From Firmicutes bacterium UBA4975 (lineage in GTDB: Bacteria; Bacillota; Proteinivoracia; UBA4975), in assembly GCA_002397155.1 (NCBI GenBank), contig DGZR01000056.1, positions 1-5,992 on the forward strand: a stretch of DNA of 5,992 nt. The letters run 5' to 3'. The position numbers and the translations under genes are program-made. Positions 1 through 5,160 of this stretch are shown here, piece by piece; position 1 is the stretch's first letter; each line of letters opens with the position of its first letter. The notes under the pieces were generated by a model. That model was not told the origin of the DNA, searched no databases, and saw only the letters and a list, made by a program, of their open reading frames with translations.

Positions 1-332
1 TGGTCTGGCTGGACCAGGGCAAGGGAGGCGAAGGGTATGCCGCCTTCTACCAGGGAGGCGACTTGTTCCTCGCTGCCCGCCTGGGCGAGCGTCCCACCGG
101 CGGCTATGAGGTTTTCTTTTCCCAGCCCCGGCTGGAACAGGGAGAAGCGGTAGTGACGGTGGAATGTACCCGGCCCAAGCCCTGGGATATAGTCGTCCAG
201 GTTTTGACCTACCCCCGTACGGCGGTGAAAATCTCCACTAGCCAGTGCCCGGACTATGTCCGCTTTGTCACTGTGAAGGATGAGGAACTGGCCCGGGTCC
301 AGGTCATAAAGCTGGAGGAGGGGAAACAATAA
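1..332 (+). CDS. PrcB_C-domain protein, C-terminal part (5' end outside the window)
   Basis: The reading frame is open from base 3 to a TAA at 330-332, so the gene begins before the window and about 109 residues are visible. The segment with FLAARLGERPTGGY, followed by a beta-rich stretch and VVQVLTYP, resembles the PrcB C-terminal domain (PF14343), where the G-x-x-P-T-G-G-Y motif is the hallmark. The family is named after a subunit of a treponemal protease complex. In Firmicutes these are mostly uncharacterised secreted or envelope proteins, so no reaction can be given. A signal peptide cannot be judged because the N terminus is missing. A methionine-type start at the internal TTG (63) is unlikely, because the homologous segment already runs upstream of it. 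The stop codon abuts the long inverted repeat that precedes the next small gene. The domain assignment is fairly sure; the role is unknown. Confidence 0.75.
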   Translation, partial: VWLDQGKGGEGYAAFYQGGDLFLAARLGERPTGGYEVFFSQPRLEQGEAVVTVECTRPKPWDIVVQVLTYPRTAVKISTSQCPDYVRFVTVKDEELARVQVIKLEEGKQ

Positions 333-382
333 TACCATTCACCTCAATGGGACAAACTAAAGGTAAGCGAGGTGAATGGTAT
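332..382 (+). promoter_or_regulatory. Perfect 14-bp inverted repeat that hides the RBS and start codon of the next gene
   Basis: Bases 332-345 (ATACCATTCACCTC) and 369-382 (GAGGTGAATGGTAT) are exact reverse complements separated by 23 nt. The right arm contains the Shine-Dalgarno GAGGTGA (369-375) and the AT of the ATG at 381. In RNA the stem would block initiation. The left arm starts at the last base of the upstream stop codon, so a ribosome terminating there would cover part of that arm and could open the stem. This suggests translational coupling or another translational switch (inference). No T-run follows the stem, so it is not a terminator. Confidence 0.75.
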
Positions 383-512
383 GACCCGGTGCCGGGATTG
401 CGCGAATTTTGTCCCGGAAAAAGGGGAGAATGGTCGCTGCTTCGGCCTGCCCGTCAAGGGGAACATGAGCTCCCGCAATTGCCCGCATAGCTCTTTTAAA
501 CCAGGCCGGTAA
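381..512 (+). CDS. Small four-cysteine protein, 43 residues
   Basis: An ATG at 381 follows a strong Shine-Dalgarno (GAGGTGA, 369-375) with a 5-nt spacer, and the frame ends at TAA 510-512. The protein starts MTRCRDCANF and has cysteines at 4, 7, 20 and 34 plus His36 after the last one (NCPH). The pattern CxxCxxF-x9-C-x13-CP is typical of very small metal- or Fe-S-binding proteins. It loosely recalls the small subunits of some glycyl-radical enzymes, but no such enzyme is next to it. There is no membrane segment or signal peptide. A terminator begins 6 nt after the stop, so the frame is bracketed by an RBS and a terminator, which supports a real gene. It is probably co-transcribed with the PrcB_C gene and translationally controlled by the hairpin over its start. 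The function is unknown. Confidence 0.7.
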   Translation: MTRCRDCANFVPEKGENGRCFGLPVKGNMSSRNCPHSSFKPGR

Positions 513-517
513 GGAAA

Positions 518-547
518 ACCCGCCCTATTTAGGCGGGTGCTTTTTTT
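518..547 (+). terminator. Intrinsic terminator, possibly bidirectional
   Basis: The stem ACCCGCC (518-524) pairs with GGCGGGT (532-538) around a 7-nt loop, and seven Ts follow at 541-547. It ends the + strand unit carrying the small Cys-rich gene. Read on the minus strand, the same stem lies just after the YchF-like stop codon (546-548) and is followed by four Ts (from AAAA at 515-518), so it could also end that convergent gene, though less strongly. Confidence 0.85.
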
Positions 548-1595
548 AGACGTTGAAGCGGATGTGGACGATTTCTCCGTCCCGGACCACATAGTCCTTG
601 CCCACCAACTGGGCCAGGCCCTTTTCCTTGACAGCGGCCTCGCTGCCCAGTTGGATAAGGTCTTCATAGCTCATGACATCGGCCCGGATAAAGCCTCGGG
701 CCAGGTCGCTGTGGATCGTGGCCGCCGCCTCCAGGGCGGTTTCACCTTGCTTAAGGGCCCAGGCCCGGACCTCGTCGCTGCCTACGGTAAAAAAGGAGAT
801 GAGCCCCAGGAGGGCATAGGCTTCCCGGGCCACCAGGGCTGTACCCGGTTCGGCGATGTTCAGCTCTTCCATAAAGGCTTTTTGTTCTTCGGGGCTCAAT
901 TGGGCCAGCTCCCCCTCCAGGCGGGCGGACAGGGTGAGGAGGCGCCAGCCCTTTTCCTGGCAGAGGGCGTCTAGTTTATCCAGCCAGGGGGGAGGAGAAC
1001 CTAAATCCTCTTCATCCAGGTTGACCACCAGGAGCTGGGGTTTTTCGGTAAAAAAGATGAGGCCCTGGAGCTGGATCCTTTCCTCCTCGGAGAGGGGGAG
1101 CTGGGAGACCGGCTTTTCTTCCAGTAGGTGAAGCAGGCACTTTTCCAGCACCGGCAACTGTTCCTTGCCCGGACCCTTAGTTTTGCCCTTGATCCGCTCC
1201 AGGCGGGTTTCCACCAGGGCCATGTCCGCCAGGAGCAACTCGTGATTGACCAGGTTAAAATCCCGCAGGGGATCGATGGTGCCCAGGGGATGGGGGCTGT
1301 CCCCGGCAAAAGCCCGGATCACGTGGATTAAAGCTTGGACCGGGCGGATAGAGTCGAGAAATGCCGCGCTCTTGCCCGTGCCCTCGCTGAGGCCCCCGGC
1401 ATCGGTCACCTGGATCTGGCCGTATACTGTTTTGCGAGGCTTGTACATAGCGCTGAGCTTATCCACCCGGCTGTCAGGCACCTCCGCCATGGCCAGAGCG
1501 GATTGCTTGCCCGGAGGAGGCGTGTGGCCGGTGAGCAGGCTAAACAAAGTAGTCTTGCCGGCCTGGGGCAGACCGACGATTCCGCAGGTGAGCAA
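546..1595 (-). CDS. Divergent YchF/OLA1-type P-loop NTPase with C-terminal DUF933/TGS domain
   Basis: The 349-residue protein has a P-loop GLPQAGKT (8-15), a G3-type motif DAGGL (65-69, with Leu where Ras has its catalytic Gln), and NLDE (192-195), the NxxE variant of G4 that in YchF is linked to ATP preference. The C terminus (about 266-349) is a classic DUF933/TGS domain, including FFTVGSDEVRAW and a final IRFNV. YchF proteins bind ribosomes and hydrolyse ATP in translation and stress control. The N-terminal half departs from the family: the switch-I motif normally read as NYPF-T-P-N-G is not recognisable, and the segment after G3 is shortened. This points to a paralogue rather than the standard YchF. 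The start is TTG at 1595, 10 nt from AGGAG (1606-1610, complement). An in-frame CTG at 1601 is a weaker alternative. Its own promoter lies at 1637-1666. Confidence 0.85.
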   Translation of the reverse strand: MLTCGIVGLPQAGKTTLFSLLTGHTPPPGKQSALAMAEVPDSRVDKLSAMYKPRKTVYGQIQVTDAGGLSEGTGKSAAFLDSIRPVQALIHVIRAFAGDSPHPLGTIDPLRDFNLVNHELLLADMALVETRLERIKGKTKGPGKEQLPVLEKCLLHLLEEKPVSQLPLSEEERIQLQGLIFFTEKPQLLVVNLDEEDLGSPPPWLDKLDALCQEKGWRLLTLSARLEGELAQLSPEEQKAFMEELNIAEPGTALVAREAYALLGLISFFTVGSDEVRAWALKQGETALEAAATIHSDLARGFIRADVMSYEDLIQLGSEAAVKEKGLAQLVGKDYVVRDGEIVHIRFNV

Positions 1596-1636
1596 TAGCA
1601 GTCAACTCCTAAAAGGGATAATCTTAAGACCCTAGT

Positions 1637-1666
1637 ATTATACATTCTTTCCCCTTCCCGGGACAA
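1637..1666 (-). promoter_or_regulatory. Sigma-A-type promoter for the YchF-like gene
   Basis: Read on the minus strand, a -35 TTGTCC (1666-1661) and a perfect -10 TATAAT (1642-1637) are 18 bp apart. Transcription would start near 1630, giving a leader of about 35 nt that contains the AGGAG ribosome site. The -35 matches four of six consensus bases. Confidence 0.65.
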
Positions 1667-1716
1667 GGATAAGGCCAAGTAACTGCGGTATACTACCATT
1701 TTGCAGTCGGATTGCA

Positions 1717-1745
1717 TTCACTTTTACCGCTGGTACAAGTATAAT
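1717..1745 (+). promoter_or_regulatory. Sigma-A-type promoter for the cofE-like / tudS-nadE operon
   Basis: TTCACT (1717-1722, four of six to TTGACA) and a perfect TATAAT (1740-1745) are separated by an ideal 17 bp. The start of transcription is predicted near 1752. This promoter diverges from that of the YchF-like gene, with about 50 bp between the two -35 boxes. Its position also shows that a GTG at 1753 is unlikely to be the translation start. Confidence 0.7.
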
Positions 1746-1761
1746 CTAGGCAGTGATGCTG

Positions 1762-1767
1762 AAAGGA
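1762..1767 (+). promoter_or_regulatory. Ribosome binding site deciding the cofE-like start
   Basis: AAAGGA lies 9 nt before the GTG at 1777, good spacing. It is only 3 nt before the ATG at 1771 and is downstream of the GTG at 1753, so it favours 1777. Confidence 0.5.
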
Positions 1768-1776
1768 TTGATGGTT

Positions 1777-2487
1777 GTGAGCGAAGCCAAAGGACTGGCT
1801 GTAGGGCAGACTTGGCAGTCGGAAATTGAAAGCGAAGGAAAAAAGTATCTGCGCATATTGGTAAAAACCCACTTCATCAAGGAAGGGGAAGACGTGGGCC
1901 AGGTCATCGTTCGCTATGTCGAAGACATCTACCAGCCGGGAGATTTGGTGGTCATCAGCGAGACTGCGCTGGCCAACGCCATCGGCCTGGCCGTTGATCA
2001 GAGCCAGATCAAGCCGGGCTGGTGGGCGAAAAGGCTGTACAAGTATGTCAAACGCACCCGCCATGGCCGGGGTATCGGCACTCCGGAAAAGATGCAGGTG
2101 GCAATTGAACTGGCCGGCCTGTGGCGGATTCTCATCGCTACAGTGGTCAGCGCCGTCACTAAACTCTTCGGCTTTAAGGGCTGGTTTTACCGGGTGGCCG
2201 GAGACAAAGTCCGTTCCATCGACGGCCAAAGCGGGGGACCCGACGGGCCCTACTGGACAAAGGTCATCCTCCCCTTGCCGGAACCGGACAAAGCGGCCCG
2301 GGATGTGGCCGCTGCCTGCGGCTACCCCGTCATCATCGCCGACATCAACGACCTGGGGGGCCATATAAAGGGCTGGTCCGACCCCGAACTGCGCAAGCTA
2401 GACTTTACCCACATCCTGCGGGACAACCCCATGGGCCAGACCATCACCATGACTCCCTTGGCCCTGGTAAGGCCTCTGGGAGAATAA
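1777..2487 (+). CDS. CofE-family protein (coenzyme F420-0:gamma-glutamyl ligase-like)
   Basis: From the GTG at 1777 the protein has 236 residues. Family features include GDLVVISET (55-63), an FYRVAG segment followed by SIDG (137-150), IIADINDLGG (186-195) and a closing DNPMGQTITMTPLALVR (216-232). I recognise these from the CofE-like proteins of Firmicutes (PF01996 family). CofE itself adds glutamates to F420-0 using GTP. Nothing else in the window concerns F420, and many Firmicutes with this paralogue are not known F420 producers, so the substrate is open and an acid-amine ligation is only an inference. No signal peptide is seen; a hydrophobic stretch around 117-131 is more likely part of the fold. 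The start was chosen from the promoter (transcription start about 1752) and the AAAGGA site; longer in-frame starts exist at 1753, 1756 and 1771. The next gene begins one base after the stop, so the two are surely one operon. Confidence 0.7.
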   Translation: MSEAKGLAVGQTWQSEIESEGKKYLRILVKTHFIKEGEDVGQVIVRYVEDIYQPGDLVVISETALANAIGLAVDQSQIKPGWWAKRLYKYVKRTRHGRGIGTPEKMQVAIELAGLWRILIATVVSAVTKLFGFKGWFYRVAGDKVRSIDGQSGGPDGPYWTKVILPLPEPDKAARDVAAACGYPVIIADINDLGGHIKGWSDPELRKLDFTHILRDNPMGQTITMTPLALVRPLGE

Positions 2488-2488
2488 G

Positions 2489-3643
2489 TTGCGCTTTATC
2501 GTCAGTGCCTGTCTATTGGGCTGCCCCTGCAAGCACGACGGGGGGACAAACAGCGATCCCGGGGTGAAGGAGTTTTTGACGGGCAAGGACTACGTCGCCT
2601 TTTGCCCCGAGGAGGCGGGAGGGCTGCCCACACCCCGGGAATCGGCGGAAATCATGGGCGACGGCCGGGTCCGAACCCGGTCGGGTAATGATGTAAGCCG
2701 GGAGTACTGGCGGGGAGCGGCGAGGGCTCTTAAGGCGGCCCGGGACTTTGGTGCCCGGGGGGCCATTCTCAAAGAGCGCAGCCCGAGCTGCGGCATCCGG
2801 GCCGTCTATGACGGGAGTTTCCATGGCCGGGTCCGTCCCGGCCGGGGCGTGACCGCCGCCGCCCTGGCCGAGGCCGGGCTGCTCCTTTTCAGCGAAGATG
2901 CATTGCCCGAGGAGGGTCTAAGAGTGGACTATGGTGAGATTGAGACAAAAATCGTCGCCTGGCTCCGGGATAAAATTGAGGGGGCCGGTGCCAAGGGCTG
3001 TGTCCTTGGCCTTTCCGGGGGCCTGGACTCCGCTGTCGTCGCCGCCCTGGCAAAGAAGGCCTGCCCGGACAGCACCCTGGCCGCGATTTTGCCGGTAGAA
3101 AGCAGCCCCGAAGATGTGGCGGACGCCTGGCTGGTGGCCCGCTGCTTGGGGCTGGAAACGGTGGAAATCAACCTGGACCAGGCCTACCGGGCCCTTTTGG
3201 CCACCTTGGGGGCCGAGGACGGTGCCGGGGACCTGGCGGCGGCCAACATCAAGCCCCGCCTGCGCATGGCGGCTTGGTACTACCTGGCGGCCAAGCACGG
3301 CTACCTGGTGGTCGGCACCGGCAACAAGTCAGAGATTGTCACCGGCTTTTTCACTAAGCACGGCGACGCCGGCGTGGACCTGGAGCCCATCGGTAGCCTG
3401 GTGAAGACCCAGGTGTGGGAACTGGCCCGGCATTTAGGGCTCCCCGAAAAAATAATCGCCAAAAGGCCCAGCGCCGGCCTCTGGCCGGGGCAGGACGATG
3501 AGGACGAACTGGGCTTTAGCTACCGCCAGTTGGACGAGTACATCCTCTCCGGGACCACCGACCAAGAGGCCGCGGAAAAAATCGAAAGGGCGATCCGCCG
3601 CTCCCGGCACAAGCAAGAAATGCCGCCGATCTGTCCCTTGTAA
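2489..3643 (+). CDS. Fusion: DUF523/TudS-type Fe-S domain + NH3-dependent NAD+ synthetase
   Basis: This is a single uninterrupted frame of 384 residues. Residues 1-140 form a DUF523 domain: SACLLGCPCKHDGG (6-19), FCPEEAGGLPTPR (38-50) and ERSPSCG (96-102). In this family, which includes the thiouracil desulfurase TudS, three cysteines hold a [4Fe-4S] cluster; here C8, C39 and C101 are the likely ligands. Residues from about 146 form a full NadE domain: the PP-loop SGGLDS (176-181), NIKPRLRM (253-260), GTGNKSE (276-282), FFTKHGDAGVDLEPIG (287-302) and KRPSAGLWPGQDDEDELG (325-342). NadE makes NAD+ from deamido-NAD, ATP and ammonia in the cytoplasm; no glutaminase domain is present, so ammonia is used directly. 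The start is TTG 2489 with GGGAG (2478-2482) 6 nt before it, coupled to the cofE-like stop. Both domains look intact. Why they are joined is unknown; disposal of sulfur-damaged bases or a moonlighting link is speculation. Confidence 0.88.
   Translation: MRFIVSACLLGCPCKHDGGTNSDPGVKEFLTGKDYVAFCPEEAGGLPTPRESAEIMGDGRVRTRSGNDVSREYWRGAARALKAARDFGARGAILKERSPSCGIRAVYDGSFHGRVRPGRGVTAAALAEAGLLLFSEDALPEEGLRVDYGEIETKIVAWLRDKIEGAGAKGCVLGLSGGLDSAVVAALAKKACPDSTLAAILPVESSPEDVADAWLVARCLGLETVEINLDQAYRALLATLGAEDGAGDLAAANIKPRLRMAAWYYLAAKHGYLVVGTGNKSEIVTGFFTKHGDAGVDLEPIGSLVKTQVWELARHLGLPEKIIAKRPSAGLWPGQDDEDELGFSYRQLDEYILSGTTDQEAAEKIERAIRRSRHKQEMPPICPL
2911..2926 (+). promoter_or_regulatory. Possible internal ribosome site and start for stand-alone NadE
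   Basis: GGAGG (2911-2915) lies 8 nt before an in-frame GTG (2924-2926, Val146), exactly at the domain boundary. Initiation there would give a 239-residue protein with all NadE motifs, close to the usual length of small ammonia-dependent NAD synthetases. GC-rich coding DNA often makes such sites by chance. Confidence 0.35.
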
Positions 3644-3699
3644 CATACTTGTGACAGTAATAACATTTATTCTTAACCTATATTTCAGGGGGTTTGGGG

Positions 3700-3705
3700 T
3701 ATAAT
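3700..3705 (+). promoter_or_regulatory. Isolated TATAAT box before the structured leader
   Basis: A perfect TATAAT stands at 3700-3705 after a G-rich stretch, but no good -35 is found 16-18 bp upstream and there is no extended -10 TGn. If active, transcription would begin near 3712, almost at the left edge of the 10-bp inverted repeat, and would run into the terminator at 3747-3771. Confidence 0.35.
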
Positions 3706-3746
3706 TAAGTTGACCAAAAGCTTCTCAAGTTAACCCCCTCTTAACT

Positions 3747-3771
3747 TACGCGGCAACGCGTATTTTTTTTT
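3747..3771 (+). terminator. Intrinsic terminator with GCAA tetraloop
   Basis: The stem TACGCG (3747-3752) pairs with CGCGTA (3757-3762) around a GCAA tetraloop, and nine Ts follow (3763-3771). It ends the cofE-like / tudS-nadE operon about 100 nt after its last stop, and would also end any short transcript from the TATAAT box at 3700. The last four Ts (3768-3771) belong to the right arm of the TTGACCAAAA inverted repeat, so forming that repeat would compete with the U-tract. Confidence 0.8.
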
Positions 3772-3800
3772 GGTCAAAACCCCTGAGAATGTGCTACTAT
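3771..3800 (+). promoter_or_regulatory. Probable yebC promoter with extended -10
   Basis: TGC directly precedes TACTAT (3795-3800), an extended -10 matching five of six bases. A weak -35, TGGTCA (3771-3776), sits 18 bp upstream. Transcription would start near 3807, giving a leader of about 30 nt with AAGGAG (3824-3829). It lies just after the terminator, so yebC is probably insulated from the upstream operon. Confidence 0.5.
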
Positions 3801-3836
3801 TGTAAGTGGGCAATCCCTTAAAAAAGGAGCGATACT

Positions 3837-4556
3837 ATGGCCGGCCATTCTAAATGGGCAAACATAAAGCACAAAAAAGCACGTCAGGACGCAAACCGGG
3901 GCAAGGTATTTACAAAAATCACCCGGGAAATAATCGTCGCCGTCCGCCATGGGGGCGCAGACCCCGAGGGCAACATGCAGTTGCGCATGGCGCTCAATAA
4001 GGCCCGGGCCGCCAACATCCCCAACGACAATATCAACCGGGCCATCGCCCGGGCGGTTGGCAGCAGCGAAGGGGATAATTTAGAGGAGATAACCTACGAA
4101 GGGTACGGGCCGGGTGGGGTGGCCATTTTGCTGGACATCCTCACCGACAACCGCAACCGCACCGCCGGGGAAATACGCTACATCCTTTCTCGCAAGGGCG
4201 GCAATCTAGGAGAAACCGGCTGCGTCAGTTGGATGTTTAAGCGCAAGGGCCTAATCCTCGTCGAGGAAGGGGCCGACGAAGAAGAGCTGATGCTGGCTGC
4301 CCTGGAGGCCGGCGCCGAAGATGTGCGGGAGGCAGGCCAGGGCTGGGAGATCGTCACCGCCCCGGAAGACTTAGAAAAGGTAAAAGACGCCTTGGAAGGA
4401 CTGGGGCTGACCCTAGCGGCGGCGGAGCTCACCATGCTGCCGGATTCATTATGCGAGGGCCCCGCCCAGGTCCTGGACCTCATCGACGCTCTGGAAGAGC
4501 ACGACGATGTGCAAAACGTGTACACTAACTGGGATATGCCGGAGGACCTGGAATAG
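3837..4556 (+). CDS. yebC: YebC/PmpR (TACO1) family protein
   Basis: The 239-residue protein begins with the family signature MAGHSKWANIKHKKARQDA. It continues with GKVFTKITREI (23-33), the block ALNKARAANIPNDNINRAIARA (about 52-73), then YEGYGPGGVAILLDILTDNRNRT and GNLGETGCVSWMFKRKG. Length and order match normal YebC across all three domains. The family was long annotated as a transcriptional regulator; members have since been shown to help ribosomes through proline-rich stretches, as does mitochondrial TACO1. Which role applies here cannot be told from sequence. The start ATG has AAGGAG (3824-3829) with a 7-nt spacer, and a promoter lies immediately upstream. It leads a probable yebC - bofC-like - ruvC - ruvA cluster, an order common in Clostridia, with 47 bp to the next gene. 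Confidence 0.95.
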   Translation: MAGHSKWANIKHKKARQDANRGKVFTKITREIIVAVRHGGADPEGNMQLRMALNKARAANIPNDNINRAIARAVGSSEGDNLEEITYEGYGPGGVAILLDILTDNRNRTAGEIRYILSRKGGNLGETGCVSWMFKRKGLILVEEGADEEELMLAALEAGAEDVREAGQGWEIVTAPEDLEKVKDALEGLGLTLAAAELTMLPDSLCEGPAQVLDLIDALEEHDDVQNVYTNWDMPEDLE

Positions 4557-4590
4557 CGCATAAGTTTTCTGCCCCCCGGGAAAAATAGCC

Positions 4591-4595
4591 AGGGG
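4591..4595 (+). promoter_or_regulatory. Ribosome binding site deciding the bofC-like start
   Basis: AGGGG (4591-4595) is 8 nt before the GTG at 4604. An earlier in-frame GTG at 4595 overlaps this site and has no good Shine-Dalgarno of its own, so 4604 is preferred. Confidence 0.5.
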
Positions 4596-4603
4596 TGGAT
4601 ACT

Positions 4604-5113
4604 GTGGGAAAACGAATGCTAAAACCCATACTGGCCGGGGGGGTCGCTCTGGCCCTCTTGGCTACCGGCGGCAGTTGGCTGATTGCTTCGGTTTGGGGCA
4701 AGGCCTACCCGGTTATCGAAGAAAGGACAGAGGTCCTGGTCGAGCGCTGGTGCCTGGTCTGCGGGGAGTACCAGCCAGCCGATGCCGATCCGGCCTGGCA
4801 GGGCCTGAGCGAAACTGAGCTGGCGGACCGTCTAAGTCAGGACTGGCCGGGGGCAAAGATCCTCTCTTTTTCCCGGGAACAGGTTACTGTCCTCCTGCCT
4901 CCGGGCTACTGCGACAAGTGCATGGCCCTCTTGCCTCCCCAGGGTTACATCTCCCTAGCGGAAAACAATCTGCTGGCGGTTTTCGCCCTGGACGGCACCC
5001 TTTTTAAGGTCTATGGGGAAGCGCCGGGGGCTTGGTTAGAAGAGTTGCGGGAAGGGATACCCTTTTCCAGTCCCCAGGACTGCTTGGACTGGCTGGTCAA
5101 CCTGACCAGTTGA
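4604..5113 (+). CDS. Membrane-anchored BofC-like protein with two CxxC pairs
   Basis: The start is GTG 4604 (169 residues), chosen for AGGGG 8 nt upstream; GTG 4595 would add three residues. After a short basic N terminus, residues about 8-29 are a hydrophobic segment acting as a signal anchor or signal peptide, so the rest should lie outside the cytoplasm. The C-terminal part (about 112-169), YISLAENNLLAVFALDGTL followed by LREGIPFSSPQDCLDWL, resembles the BofC C-terminal domain. In Bacillus subtilis, BofC is a forespore-secreted factor in the signalling that leads to sigma-K processing. Four cysteines form two pairs, CLVC (50-53) and CDKC (103-106), a possible zinc-ribbon-like or disulfide arrangement; a fifth is C160. 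Position between yebC and ruvC is where clostridial bofC-like genes often sit. The similarity is modest and a sporulation role is inference. Confidence 0.65.
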   Translation: MGKRMLKPILAGGVALALLATGGSWLIASVWGKAYPVIEERTEVLVERWCLVCGEYQPADADPAWQGLSETELADRLSQDWPGAKILSFSREQVTVLLPPGYCDKCMALLPPQGYISLAENNLLAVFALDGTLFKVYGEAPGAWLEELREGIPFSSPQDCLDWLVNLTS

Positions 5114-5131
5114 CCGGGTAGGTTTTTTTTT
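5093..5131 (+). terminator. Weak terminator candidate at the end of the bofC-like gene
   Basis: Two mutually exclusive hairpins overlap the stop codon: CTGGTCA/TGACCAG (5093-5099 / 5103-5109) and GGTCAAC/GTTGACC (5095-5101 / 5109-5115). Nine Ts lie at 5123-5131, but 7 nt or more after either 7-bp stem (5 nt if the second is extended by two pairs to 5117). A third option, CCGGGTA with TGCCCGG (5114-5120 / 5131-5137), puts most of the T-run in its loop. Partial termination before ruvC is possible. Confidence 0.3.
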
Positions 5132-5160
5132 GCCCGGGCAGGGAAGGGGGGGCCGGATGT

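Larger units (their letters stand above)
3685..3786 (+). repeat. Large interrupted inverted repeat around the yebC leader terminator
   Basis: The outer arms TCAGGGG (3685-3691) and CCCCTGA (3780-3786) are complementary, as are TTT (3693-3695) and AAA (3777-3779). Inside them, TTGACCAAAA (3710-3719) and TTTTGGTCAA (3768-3777) pair perfectly over 10 bp. These in turn enclose AAGTTAA/TTAACTT (3727-3733 / 3741-3747) and the GNRA hairpin (3748-3761). The inner set can fold as a compact three-way junction. It may be a small RNA, a leader element, or the remnant of a palindromic insertion. Confidence 0.5.

Noticed and set aside
204..232. TTGACC as a -35 box of a promoter for the small Cys-rich gene
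   Set aside because: No -10-like hexamer lies 16-18 bp downstream; the match is probably part of the PrcB_C coding sequence.
344..667. 107-residue frame on the minus strand across the hairpin, the small gene and the terminator
   Set aside because: It crosses a strong terminator and the YchF-like stop, has no recognisable protein features, and is opposed by a better-supported small gene on the + strand.
537..974. 145-residue + strand frame over the YchF-like gene
   Set aside because: It starts in the T-run of a terminator and is the antisense shadow of conserved DUF933 coding sequence.
1687..1697. GGTA-TAC-TACC near-palindrome with TATACT, a second promoter or operator between the divergent genes
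   Set aside because: There is no matching -35 at a suitable distance, and the 4-bp arms are too short to support an operator call.
1693..2364. 223-residue minus-strand frame opposite the CofE-like gene
   Set aside because: Long antisense frames are common in GC-rich coding DNA. The + strand protein has clear family motifs, a promoter and a ribosome site, and this one has none.
5131..5140. Perfect palindrome TGCCCGGGCA as a regulator site
   Set aside because: CCCGGG-type palindromes recur throughout this GC-rich window, and half of this one can pair with the preceding CCGGGTA, so nothing specific can be claimed.
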